NCBI GenBank assembly: GCA_963965975.1
Contig: OZ014413.1
Location: 10,398,601-10,462,600, forward strand
Direction of reading: 5' to 3'
DNA length: 64,000 bases
DNA from: Xestospongia bergquistia
Taxonomy: Eukaryota; Porifera; Demospongiae; Haplosclerida; Petrosiidae
A model generated the notes under the pieces. That model made no database searches, had not been told where the DNA came from, and was given only the letters and a program-made list of their open reading frames with translations. Below are positions 1 to 15,280 of the stretch, piece by piece. The first letter of the stretch is position 1, and every line of letters starts with the position of its first letter. Position numbers and translations under genes: made by a program.

Positions 1-396
1 AACAATACAATCCCAATGATACATTGAATATACAGTACCAGGTGCTGAATTGGTAATATAATCTTAGTTTAACCATCTCTACTTGTGTAATATTAGTAAT
101 ATAAGGATTATACAGAATAGTATATTGTGTAATACTGTATTTCCCTTAGCAACCAGGTGCTCCATTGAAGGAACTGTTTGGATTCCAAAAGATCTATTTA
201 AAACCTGGAGAGTATACAAGTGTCTTCTTTGGAGCTGGACCTAAAGTCTTCTCAACTGTCGATGAAACTGTATGTAATATTGTGTTTCTTTATAATATTA
301 ATATTGTTACTTTTATTATAGGGTAAAAGAGATATCAGGGTTGGAAAATTCCTTATCAAAATTGGAGATCTTGATCATACTGTTGTGATTCAGTGA
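1..396 (+). CDS. GH3 beta-xylosidase-like glycosidase, copy 1, 3' end only
   Basis: Only the last two coding exons and their intron are in the window. They encode the C-terminal fibronectin-III-like domain of a glycoside hydrolase family 3 protein, with motifs such as APLKELFGFQKIYLKPGE and VFFGAGPKVFSTVDET, and end in GDLDHTVVIQ before the stop at 394-396. The stretch is nearly identical, intron included, to positions 5361-5756, the 3' end of the complete neighbouring copy; the few differences change some residues (for example GEYTS here, GESTS there). A tandem gene pair is therefore seen directly. The rest of this gene lies upstream of the window, so whether it is intact cannot be judged. 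Confidence 0.85.
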
Positions 397-397
397 T
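1..397 (+). repeat. direct repeat, copy 1 of the GH3 gene 3' end
   Basis: Positions 1-397 repeat at 5361-5757 with an offset of 5360 bases and only a handful of substitutions in intron and exon alike. The similarity stops just after the stop codon. The left limit is cut by the window edge, so the duplicated unit is probably a whole gene. Confidence 0.9.
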
Positions 398-779
398 CAA
401 TATTTCGTCCATAAACATTAACTCTTTTCCAAGCTTTATAGCTGTTTAATGTCTATTTACTAGCTAATGCTGTCAGTAATTTTAAACTGTGGAAATAGAG
501 TACATTTAGCATGAGAAGAATTATTGACTCCTTAACAACTCAAAATTGAAATATACTTTTTCAGTTAACCCTACTTCTCAGTCAATAGATCTGGCATTCC
601 ATGCAAATTTGTAACACAATATCTACTACATGTCCTTTTGTACTTGGCAGTGACTATTTGTTAAACAGGAAGCTCATACATAGTTATGTATGACTGTTAT
701 CTAAACTGTATGTAGTGACTACTATGGAATCAGCATGGAAGCCACACCTAGTAAATTGATTTTATTAGCCCCTCCCAAA
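397..779. other. intergenic spacer between the two GH3 genes
   Basis: This stretch of about 380 bases holds no coding exon I can support. It must contain the 3' end of copy 1 and the promoter and 5' UTR of copy 2. An ATG at 735 is in frame with the preferred start at 780, so part of it could be translated. Confidence 0.6.
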
Positions 780-5756
<4,977 letters not shown>

Positions 5757-5969
5757 TTGTATGATAAACTTACACTCTACAAAATAAAATGATCACTTGT
5801 TAACTAATCTGCTGTCAACTTTAAAATTAATAGTTTTATAGCAAAGTTTATTATCATTTGCTATTAATAACTAGTTTCTTACAGAAAAATTAATAAAATA
5901 AATAATGGAATGAATAACAATGAGAGAAAATGAGAGTCACACACCATGAAGAATTATAAATTGACTTAA

Positions 5970-7196
5970 TCATAAGTCAAATTTTGTAGATGTTCTTAAT
6001 TTAGGACCCTTTTTTGATTTGGGTTTCTTCTTAGTCTTTTTAGACTTGTGATCTTCCTGAGAGAGAGAGAGAGAGAGAGTTTATGAACTCAAAATAATAT
6101 GATATGATGATCACCTGCTTCATTTGTTTTTTACGGAATGGATTAACATAATCTGGGTCTTCAGGAATGAACCCAATTTCTTGACGAATCTATAGTTAGT
6201 AAATGTAAAGAAACATTTTAAGACACTCAATTCTACATATACTTACTAAATGAAGTTGTGTAGCATGATGACCATTAAATACAGCTGTAGTGTTCTGACA
6301 AAATTCCATGCTCCATTTCAAAATGGGTTTCCATGATCTTCTGTGTCGCTTATAAACCTAATAGAACAAGACATGTACAGTACATGTATTTGTGTATTCA
6401 TAACATTCTTTTTGTTTAATGTTTTCATGTTTTATTATCATGTTTTCATGTTTTATTGTCATGTTTTCATGTAGCCTGTACATGTATTAATGGTATAACA
6501 ATTATTGTCTGTAGTCACTTTGAAATTAAATAGGTGTTAATCAAGGACAATGGTAATAACTGACACATTTTCTATCATTTCTTACTTCTTTTGTAATGTT
6601 TGGAAGTCTCAACAAAACATCCCCAAATAATGGTATCCCTTCTAATATAACACCAATAACTATTGTAATCAATGATAACTGTAGAGAGAGAACCATAGAT
6701 AAGGGGAGATACCTTGACGTAGATCATTGTCTTCTGGGAAAGGTGACAGTCCTGCTACAAATCCTGCAGCAAGTATCTTAGTCATGGATTTGTTCATTTC
6801 CTTGAGGAAAAGAGGTGATATATTAAAGGATCAGGAAAATACTTACAGGAAAGAGTGTGTCACACAATATTTCAATCATTTTGTACTGTTTTGCATAGTC
6901 TGGTAAACCTAAGATTTTGTCAGCTGTTTCAATCTGCTCGCGCCTTTTAGCAGCAAATAGACTTCGATCTGTAAACCAAACATTACCATGTATTAACAAC
7001 TGATGAACGATATGGCTTCGAAATGCACACATGTAGTTGAAGAATGGACAAACTTACAGGCTTGAAGATCTCTTAAACTGGGATCTATCTTTCCTTTCGT
7101 TTTCCCATCAGATGTAGTGATTACATCATCAGGTTCTGCTAGTACTGGGATAGTAGCGATAATAGAACAAATTAACAAAGCTTTCAACGATAGCAT
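5970..7196 (-). CDS. CCDC134: CCDC134-like secretory-pathway protein
   Basis: Six short exons on the minus strand encode about 200 residues. Exon 1 (from ATG 7196) has a signal peptide, MLSLKALLICSIIATIPVLA. Later exons give KRREQIETADKILGLPDYAK and QYKMIEILCDTLFP, then EGIPLFGDVLLRLPNI, then WKPILKWSMEFCQNT, and a Lys-rich tail. This order and spacing match vertebrate CCDC134 (compare its QYKMIEILFD, FFGDVVLRFP and RWGISFCNQTG segments, recalled from memory). The protein ends in KFDL, a plausible KDEL-like ER-retrieval signal; the human protein ends in QSEL. CCDC134 is known as an ER-resident or secreted protein. The gene is head-to-head with the sarcoglycan gene, with 124 bp between the start codons. 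Confidence 0.85.
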
Positions 7197-7320
7197 GTCT
7201 GCACGTCTCCAATCTACAATATTACTTTGTGTTCGAATTATTTAATCATAATGGACAATTACGGTGTAATGTATAAAAAAAAGTGGGCGTTGATAGCTGT
7301 TGCCTGCAAAAAACAACAAA
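7197..7320. promoter_or_regulatory. shared divergent promoter, CCDC134/sarcoglycan
   Basis: Only 124 bp separate the CCDC134 start codon (7196, minus) and the preferred sarcoglycan start (7321, plus). Both promoters and 5' UTRs must fit in or overlap this gap. No TATA box or other motif stands out. The call rests on gene arrangement. Confidence 0.55.
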
Positions 7321-10300
7321 ATGAAAGTGAGTTACTATTAACTACTAACAATTAACTATATATATGTAGTTAATTAACTATTACTATATGCATTAAAGAA
7401 CCTGCAAGTAATTATAGTGTATTGCACGTAACTTTGTTTTAAAGTGGATCATGTAGTGAACTCTTTTCTGCCACAGTATCCAAGTTTATCCAGCAAGTCA
7501 ATGTGGACTAAGGCAAAGGAGAAACAAGCAGCAACTAGACGACACACAACAAACTTCAATTCAGGACATATAGAAATAGACGAGTATCACTTGTCAAGAA
7601 CTGGACTACGAGGTCGTAAGAGGTGGTTCCTTTGGTGTGGAATGATTGGACTATTGGTCGTTGCAATTATTAACCTCATAGTATGTTAAAATACATGTGA
7701 TAGTCTTATGAGACATGATAGCCATTGGTAATATCCATAAATATGTTGAAAATCATATTGAAAAGTTATGTCCTAATACTATTATATACTAGTAGTGCTG
7801 TGCTATCAGTTATAGCAGAAGAATTTGATATATATAATGTTTTGATCTGATAATAGTGCTATTTGTTCTATATTCTGATTGTAGCTGAACTGTTGGCTAA
7901 TAGCAACGCTAGGTTTAATGCCAAATGGACTTCCATATATGTTGTTCTTGCCAAACCAGACAGTCCTGTTTACTCAACCAGTTAATTTATCACAGATTAG
8001 AATAAAGGAAGCACTCTCCAGTTACTGGAACAAGTCGTTACACTTTGAAACAAATGATTCGGTAAGCTCAACAAGTATGATAATTAATTTAATTTACTCA
8101 TTGAATCACAACTATTAACACATGCTGTTTATTGATTGTGTATCAAACTTCTGTGAAGAAAAGTTTATAAGAACTGTATATCAAATAAGCCATATAGAGT
8201 CTTAATTTTCATACTGTAGTTTTGTAAACAAAGATTATCAGCTTTAATAAAATTCATGACAACAACTTAATGAGTTCATGAGGTGTTAAATGAGCCACCA
8301 TATCTCAACCTGCAAGTACTTTGCAATAAAATTGTCAGTAAATACAATAGAGCAGATAACCAAGTCAGGTCGGGCACTGTTATGTTGTACACTAAGTAAG
8401 AGGCCCCACATGATGAGGTGAGTTGGGGCAGTTGGCTCAACACAACTAAGCCATTTTTTTTTCTATTAATTTTTAAAGCCTATAGAGCTATTAAAATTTT
8501 CTAAACAGTAATATCCAATAATATGCAGACTTTAGCAATAATTTATACTGACAAATAACTCAGTACCTACAATATTGAGGTGTACATCAGTAACTACAAT
8601 ATTGAGGTATACATCAGTACCTACAATATTGAGGTATATATCAGTAACTACAATATTGAGGTATATATCAGTAACTACAATATTGAGGTGTACATCAGTA
8701 ACTACAATATTGAGGTATATATCAGTAACTACAATATTGAGGTATACATCAGTAACTACAATATTGAGGTATATATCAGTAACTACAATATTGAGGTATA
8801 CATCAGTAACTACAATATTGAGGTATACATCAGTACCTACAATATTGAGGTGTATATCAGTAACTACAATATTGAGGTGTACATCAATACCTACAATATT
8901 GAGGTATACATCAGTACCTATAATATTGAGGTGTACATCAATACCTACAATATTGAGGTATACATCAGTACCTATAATATTGAGGTGTACATCAATACCT
9001 ACAATATTGAGGTATACATCAGTACCTATAATATTGAGGTGTACATCAGTACCTACAATATTGAGGTATACATTAGTACCTACAATATTGAGGTGTATAT
9101 CAGTAACTACAATATTGAGGTGTACATCAATACCTACAATATTGAGGTATACATCAGTACCTATAATATTGAGGTGTACATCAATACCTACAATATTGAG
9201 GCGTACATCAATACCTACAATATTGAGGTGTACATCAATACCTACAATATTGAGGTATACATCAGTAACTACAATATTGAGGTATACATCAGTAACTACA
9301 ATATTGAGGTATACATCAGTACCTACAATATTGAGGTATACATCAGTACCTACAATATTGAGGTATACATCAGTACCTACAATATTGAGGTATACATCAG
9401 TAACTACAATATTGAGGTATACATCAGTACCTACAATATTGAGGTATACATCAGTACCTACAATATTGAGGTATATATCAGTAACTACAATATTGAGGTA
9501 TATATCAGTACCTACAATATTGAGGTATACATCAGTAACTACAATATTATATATCAGTACCTACAATATTGAGGTATATATCAGTACCTACAATATTGAG
9601 GTATATATCAGTACCTACAATATTGAGGTATATATCATGGAGAACAAAATCATAATACAGACAATTACTACTGTTTATTTTGTTGGTAGATTTCTCTTCA
9701 TGCTGGTCCATTACGTTCTACAGAGACAAGAACCTTAAATTCGTCACAGATTTTAATAGATTCGTCAGGAGTTCAGTTCAAACCATTTGAGTCGTTTAGT
9801 TTTTACAGTACAGATGGTGAACCAGTGTTCTTACTCAATGAATCAATAGCCATTTTGTATAACGTGTCCACCTTGAACAGTCTTCGCACTCCAAGACTGT
9901 TTGCATCAAAGGTTATTATTATTTTAAATTTATATTCACTAAATTATTGCTTTATTTAAATTTGTAGATTGTATCTACTGGAAATTTGACTGTATCAGGT
10001 CATCAAATCAATGTATTGTCAGGTGGTGGGGATATACGTGTAGAGGGTAAGAAGCAACTCAATATTGAAAGTAAAGAAAATATTAGATTCACTTTCAGAG
10101 ATCTAAATAATGTGAGATATGTGCAATTTATTAATAGTTATGAAGATATCTAGTAACTAAATAATAATCCTTTTCTTTCTTAAAGGGTCATTTCATTGTT
10201 AAATCTGATAGTTTTCAAATCCCTAATCTTCCAATAAATTCTGGCAATCCCCATAGTATTGGGCATGAATTGTGCATATGTGGAAATGGTAAAGTCTTTC

Positions 10301-10353
10301 AAGCACGTCAAGGTTGTGCTCAAGCGGCTGGGGAACATCTTTGTACATTATAA
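7321..10353 (+). CDS. SGCB: beta-sarcoglycan-like membrane glycoprotein
   Basis: The gene encodes a type II membrane protein of the sarcoglycan family, part of the dystrophin-associated complex in other animals. A two-codon first exon (ATG AAA at 7321, donor GTGAGT) probably splices to 7481; an internal ATG at 7501 is the alternative. The cytoplasmic segment NFNSGHIEIDEYHLSRTGLR matches the vertebrate beta-sarcoglycan NFKAGYIPIDEDRLHKTGLR, and is followed by one membrane helix (WFLWCGMIGLLVVAIINLIV). The extracellular part has several N-glycosylation sites and the Cys-rich C-terminus ELCICGNGKVFQARQGCAQ, as in the family. The intron at 8060-9690 holds a 27-bp minisatellite. The 3' exons (about 9691-10353) are duplicated at about 15317-15980. 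Family is secure; beta versus another sarcoglycan is likely but less so. Confidence 0.87.
8563..9636. repeat. 27-bp minisatellite array A, in a sarcoglycan intron
   Basis: About 40 head-to-tail copies of a 27-bp unit (core TACAATATTGAGGTATACAT). Variation is concentrated at a few positions: CC or AC before TACAAT, GTGTAC or GTATAC or GTATAT, CATCAG or CATCAA. Because 27 is divisible by three, long open frames appear in several frames; they are not genes, since the array lies between a clear donor (8060) and acceptor (about 9690). Confidence 0.95.
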
Positions 10354-10497
10354 AACTATATTTTTAGTGACAAATAGACTTTCCATAATATAATTATAAA
10401 CCAACACTATATTTTATTGTATTAGTAATGACAAATTAAATGTCACATAATTTAGTTAATGATTATGGGATATAAAAAGCACTGTTGTACATAACAA

Positions 10498-11689
10498 TTA
10501 AGTGTTGAGATCAAAGGCTCTGCACTGAGTCAGAGCTAAGAGGGAAGCTGAATAAGTGAATGAGTCTGAAGACCAGAAAGGAAATCCTTCAATGACACTT
10601 TGTCCTGTGTTGTAACCATGGAAATCAAGTGGAGTGGAATAGCCAAAGTGCTTCTTCTTCAACATTTCATTATACTGGTCAGGAGGAATTATTCCACTCA
10701 CTCCACAACACATATCTGAATCTTTCGAAGTAATATTGTAACTAGGAGGAATTAATGTTCCATTAGCATGTTCAATTAAGTTCAATGGATAAAAAAATGG
10801 AAGATCCTACAAAGGAATATTAGGAAAATTAATTATAGACTCAATATATTATTTTTAAAATGGTTGTATTAACAAATTGAAGGTCATTTAGGTTGTATAT
10901 TAACATATGAAATACATTAAATATAAAATACATTGAAAAGTATCAATAACATATGCTGCTTTGATTACTAATTACTATGGAGTTGAAAGTTTCATAAAGG
11001 AAATGTGTGGTATGAAGGTCAATCTTACATATTATTACATTTGTTATGACAGACCTTACACACAGAAGCTTAGCATCCATAAAAACTCTTTGATCTAACT
11101 AATGGAGTGATAACAGAATCTTTAGAACTTTGAACAATATGAATGTTAATTAATATAAGAATGAAAACAATTTACTATTTCTTAGTATCCTATAAATGCA
11201 ATGTAAACAAACATTTATAAAATATATTTATATTTTTATTATTATTATTTAATGCTTTATCTGCTCTTTTTCAATGATATACAATGATATATCAATATAT
11301 ATCATTATATATATATATTAGTATATATATATAATATATACTATTAATAAAATATATATATTAGTATTAGATGATATATTAGTACTTAATGGAAGTAATG
11401 AACATAGCTTATATACTGGTATACAACAAATTTAACTAGAGGTACTTAATTTTCATTGACACTTTCAATACAATTTAATGCTCTAATAAAAATTTCATTT
11501 ATTTCTTAATAAAAACTTCAAAAGAGCATTTGAAACAAACTGACAACTATGGTACTGAACCCGATATTAAATTTCACTTACAGATGGAGCATTCTTGACT
11601 GACCCAGAAAAGATGGCGTTCATATGTTGGTATCGATCACTAAGCACGTTCTCTGATAGCCAGTGACAACTCTTTAATAATACATCTCT
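10498..11689 (-). pseudogene. truncated 3' copy of the unknown minus-strand gene
   Basis: This is the last exon (about 10498-10807, ending in LALTQCRAFDLNT) and part of the next upstream exon (about 11583-11689, SDRYQHMNAIFSGSVKNAPS) of the gene that is complete at 16122-19134. The last exon encodes exactly the same protein sequence in both copies. Upstream of 11689 the exon is cut and replaced by minisatellite, so this copy lacks the signal anchor and most of the protein. It cannot make the full product unless new upstream exons were acquired. Retention of an open frame only reflects its youth. Confidence 0.85.
10808..11582. other. AT-rich intron of the truncated unknown gene copy
   Basis: No coding sequence is visible in these 775 bases. 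They correspond to the last intron of the complete gene (16432-17206) and include a (TA)n-rich stretch at about 11280-11360. Confidence 0.7.
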
Positions 11690-14227
11690 AGCTACAATAT
11701 TGAGGTATACATCAGTACCTACAATATTGAGGTATACATCAGTATTGATACATCAGTACCTACAATATTGAGGTGTACATCAGTACCTACAATATTGACG
11801 TATACATCAGTATCTACAATATTGAGGTATACATCAGTAACTACAATATTGAGGTGTACATCAGTAACTACAATATTGAGGTGTACATCAGTAACTACAA
11901 TATTGAGGTGTACATCAGTACCTACAATATTGAAGTATATATCAGTACCTACAATATTGAGGTATACATCAGTAACTACAATATTGAGGTGTACATCAGT
12001 ACCTACAATATTGAGGTATACATCAGTAACTACAATATTGAGGTATATATCAGTAACTACAATATTGAGGTATACATCAGTAACTACAATATTGAGGTAT
12101 ACATCAGTAACTACAATATTGAGGTATATATCAGTACCTACAATATTGAGGTGTACATCAGTACCTACTATAATGAGGTATATATCAGTACCTACAATAT
12201 TGAGGTATACATCAGTACCTACAATATTGAGGTTGACATCAGTAACTACAATATTGAGGTATACATCAGTACCTACAATATTGAGGTGTACATCAGTAAC
12301 TACAATATTGAGGTATACATCAGTACCTACAATATTGAGGTGTACATCAGTAACTACAATATTGAGGTATACATCAGTACCTACAATATTGAGGTGTACA
12401 TCAGTACCTACTATAATGAGGTATATATCAGTACCTACAATATTGAGGTGTACATCAGTACCTACAATATTGAGGTGTACATCAGTACCTACAATATTGA
12501 GGTGTACATCAGTACCTACAATATTGAGGTGTACATCAGTACCTATTATAATGAGGTATATATCAGTACCTACAATATTGAGGTGTACATCAGTACCTAC
12601 AATATTGAGGTGTACATCAGTACCTACAATATTGAGGTGTACATCAGTACCTACAATATTGAGGTGTACATCAGTACCTATTATAATGAGGTATATATCA
12701 GTACCTACAATATTGAGGTGTACATCAGTACCTACAATATTGAGGTGTACATCAGTACCTACAATATTGAGGTGTACATCAGTACCTACAATATTGAGGT
12801 GTACATCAGTACCTATTATAATGAGGTATATATCAGTACCTACAATATTGAGGTATACATCAGTACCTACAATATTGAGGTATACATCAGTACCTACAAT
12901 ATTAAGGTATATATCAGTAACTACAATATTGAGGTATACATCAGTACCTACAACATTGAGGTATACATCAGTACCTACAATATTGAGGTATACATCAGTA
13001 ACTACAATATTGAGGTGTACATCAGTACTTAAAATATTGAGGTATATATCAATACCTACAATATTGAGGTATACATCAGTACCTACAATATTGAGGTATA
13101 CATCAGTATTGATACATCAGTACCTACAATATTGAGGTATACATCAGTAACTACAATATTGAGGTGTACATCAGTACTTAAAATATTGAGGTATATATCA
13201 ATACCTACAATATTGAGGTATACATCAGTACCTACAATATTGAGGTATACATCAGTATTGATACATCAGTAACTACAATATTGAGGTGTACATCAGTACC
13301 TACAATATTGAGGTATACATCAGTAACTACAATATTGAGGTGTACATCAGTACCTACAATATTGAGGTGTACATCAGTACCTACAATATTGAGGTGTACA
13401 TCAGTAACTACAATATTGAGGTATACATCAGTACCTACTATAATGAGGTATATATGTGTACATCAGTACCTACAATATTGAGGTGTACATCAGTAACTAC
13501 AATATTGAGGTGTACATCAGTACCTACAATATTGAGGTGTACATCAGTACCTACAATATTGAGGTGTACATCAGTACCTATTATAATGAGGTATATATCA
13601 GTACCTACAATATTGAGGTGTACATCAGTACCTACAATATTGAGGTGTACATCAGTACCTACAATATTGAGGTGTACATCAGTACCTACAATATTGAGGT
13701 GTACATCAGTACCTATTATAATGAGGTATATATCAGTACCTACAATATTGAGGTATACATCAGTACCTACAATATTGAGGTATACATCAGTACCTACAAT
13801 ATTAAGGTATATATCAGTAACTACAATATTGAGGTATACATCAGTACCTACAACATTGAGGTATACATCAGTACCTACAATATTGAGGTATACATCAGTA
13901 ACTACAATATTGAGGTGTACATCAGTACTTAAAATATTGAGGTATATATCAATACCTACAATATTGAGGTATACATCAGTACCTACAATATTGAGGTATA
14001 CATCAGTATTGATACATCAGTAACTACAATATTGAGGTGTACATCAGTAACTACAATTTTGAGGTGTACATCAGTACCTACAATATTGAGGTGTACATCA
14101 GTACCTACAATATTGAGGTGTACATCAGTAACTACAATATTGAGGTATACATCAGTACCTACTATAATGAGGTATATATGTGTACATCAGTACCTACAAT
14201 ATTGAGATGTACATCAGTACCTACAAT
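11690..14227. repeat. 27-bp minisatellite array B with higher-order structure
   Basis: This is about 2.5 kb of the same 27-bp unit as array A, again with TACAATATTGAGGT as its core. A variant unit with CCTATTATAATGAGG recurs every 135 bp (about 12541, 12676, 12811 and again 13576, 13711), that is four ordinary units plus one variant. Longer blocks containing CAGTACTTAAAATATTGAGG and ACAACATTGAGG are themselves repeated (near 12950-13100 and 13855-14010), with a partial third copy near 13160. The array is interrupted by a hAT element at 14228 and resumes at 14934. Confidence 0.95.
14220..14227. repeat. 8-bp target-site duplication, left (CCTACAAT)
   Basis: CCTACAAT lies directly left of the hAT terminus and is repeated directly to its right at 14934-14941. 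The 8-bp length is diagnostic for hAT transposition. The duplicated octamer is a piece of the minisatellite unit, so the insertion went into an existing array. Confidence 0.85.
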
Positions 14228-14933
14228 CATAGGGGTAGGAAGATAGTAGGGATTAGGGGGCTAAAATATTATCAGTAGTAATAACTCTTCTATGAGCAGG
14301 GGGTTGCATTCCCAGATGTTTTTAGTTTGAAAACCTTGTAAAAATGTTAAATGATAACAGGTGATTATGACTTAATTAAAGATATGACATATATGTACAT
14401 GACCTAATAAAATATGTTAATAATGTCCAAAATAGTTTGCACGTCTCTTGTTGCTGGTTACAAAATCCTTAGCGATACGTAATAAATTTACCTTATCAAT
14501 ATGCTCTGTGTGTGTGTGCATTTATACTACATTATTAAGTCTCTTTTGAGTCATTGTGGACCTTAAATAATTTTTCAGTCTTCGAAGTGATGAGAACGTT
14601 TGTTCTGTTGTAGCGGATGTCATTGGCACAGTCAAATAAATGGTTAAAAGCTTGTGTACCTCAGTGAATATTGATTTTCCTAAGTCGCTACTGTACATTA
14701 CTTCACACATTGTGTTGACCTTGGTAATTTTTTTATCCCTTGGCTTGCCGTACTTACTCAGACAAAATCTTGAAGTATTGAAAGCTGGTTCACCAGCTTG
14801 TCAAAGTTGATAACAGATGAATATATTTCCATGTAACTTTACTTTGTTAACAATATTAGGGGGGCTAAGCCCCCCTTTAATCAACATTAAGGGGGCTAAA
14901 GCCCCCCTAGCCCCCCTGGTTCCTACCCCTATG
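14228..14933 (-). mobile_element. internally deleted hAT DNA transposon
   Basis: The element is 706 bp, bounded by perfect 14-bp terminal inverted repeats (CATAGGGGTAGGAA at the left, TTCCTACCCCTATG at the right) and flanked by the 8-bp duplication CCTACAAT. Inside, the minus strand at 14522-14710 encodes the C-terminal dimerisation segment of a hAT transposase (TVPMTSATTEQTFSSLRRLK, then NYLRSTMTQKRL). No catalytic domain or zinc finger is present, so the copy is non-autonomous. GC-rich GGGGGGCTAA/CCCCCC runs near both ends add imperfect subterminal inverted repeats. Confidence 0.92.
14522..14710 (-). pseudogene. hAT transposase C-terminal dimerisation remnant
   Basis: The open frame matches the conserved C-terminal hATC block (P-V/M-T-S-A-x-x-E-x-x-F-S, then L-R-S-T-M-x-x-x-R-L), the pattern of ZMYM/TTF-type hAT proteins. 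It covers only about 60 residues of a protein normally several hundred residues long. It lies inside the 706-bp element. Confidence 0.85.
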
Positions 14934-15280
14934 CCTACAATATTGAGGTGTACATCAGTACCTACAACATTGAGGTATATATCAGTACCTACAATATTGA
15001 GGTATATATCAGTACCTACAACATTGAGGTATACATCAGTACCTACAACATTGAGGTATACATCAGTACCTACAACATTGAGGTATACATCAGTACCTAC
15101 AACATTGAGGTATACATCAGTACCTACAACATTGAGGTATACATCAGTACCTACAACATTGAGGTATATATCAGTACCTACAACATCAGTACCTACAATA
15201 TTGAGGTATACATCAGTACCTACAACATTGAGGTATATATCAGTACCTACAATATTGAGGTATACATCAGTACCTACAAT
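14934..15280. repeat. 27-bp minisatellite array B, right part
   Basis: About 12-13 further units follow the hAT element, beginning with the right target-site duplication CCTACAAT. Most carry ACAACATTGAGG rather than ACAATATTGAGG, so this side is more homogeneous than the left part. It ends at the start of the second copy of the segmental duplication. Confidence 0.93.

Larger units (their letters stand above)
9647..11689. repeat. segmental duplication, copy 1 (sarcoglycan 3' exons and 3' end of the unknown gene)
   Basis: This block of about 2.04 kb recurs at 15277-17313 (offset 5624-5630) with very few differences. The left edge lies at the end of minisatellite A. The right edge is abrupt: after 11689 the sequence becomes 27-bp minisatellite, whereas copy 2 continues into the exon of the unknown minus-strand gene at 17314. 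Confidence 0.93.

Noticed and set aside
8575-9738. Open frames of 387 and 330 codons with a nine-residue periodic peptide
   Set aside because: They are the translation of the 27-bp minisatellite, open in more than one frame because 27 is divisible by three. They lie in an intron between good splice sites.
11768-14246. Long periodic open frames, superficially a repeat protein
   Set aside because: Same 27-bp array. Several overlapping frames are open at once, with no start context and no flanking exons.
8563-15280. CRISPR-like regular repeats
   Set aside because: Units are directly contiguous without unique spacers, and the context is a eukaryotic intron or intergenic region.
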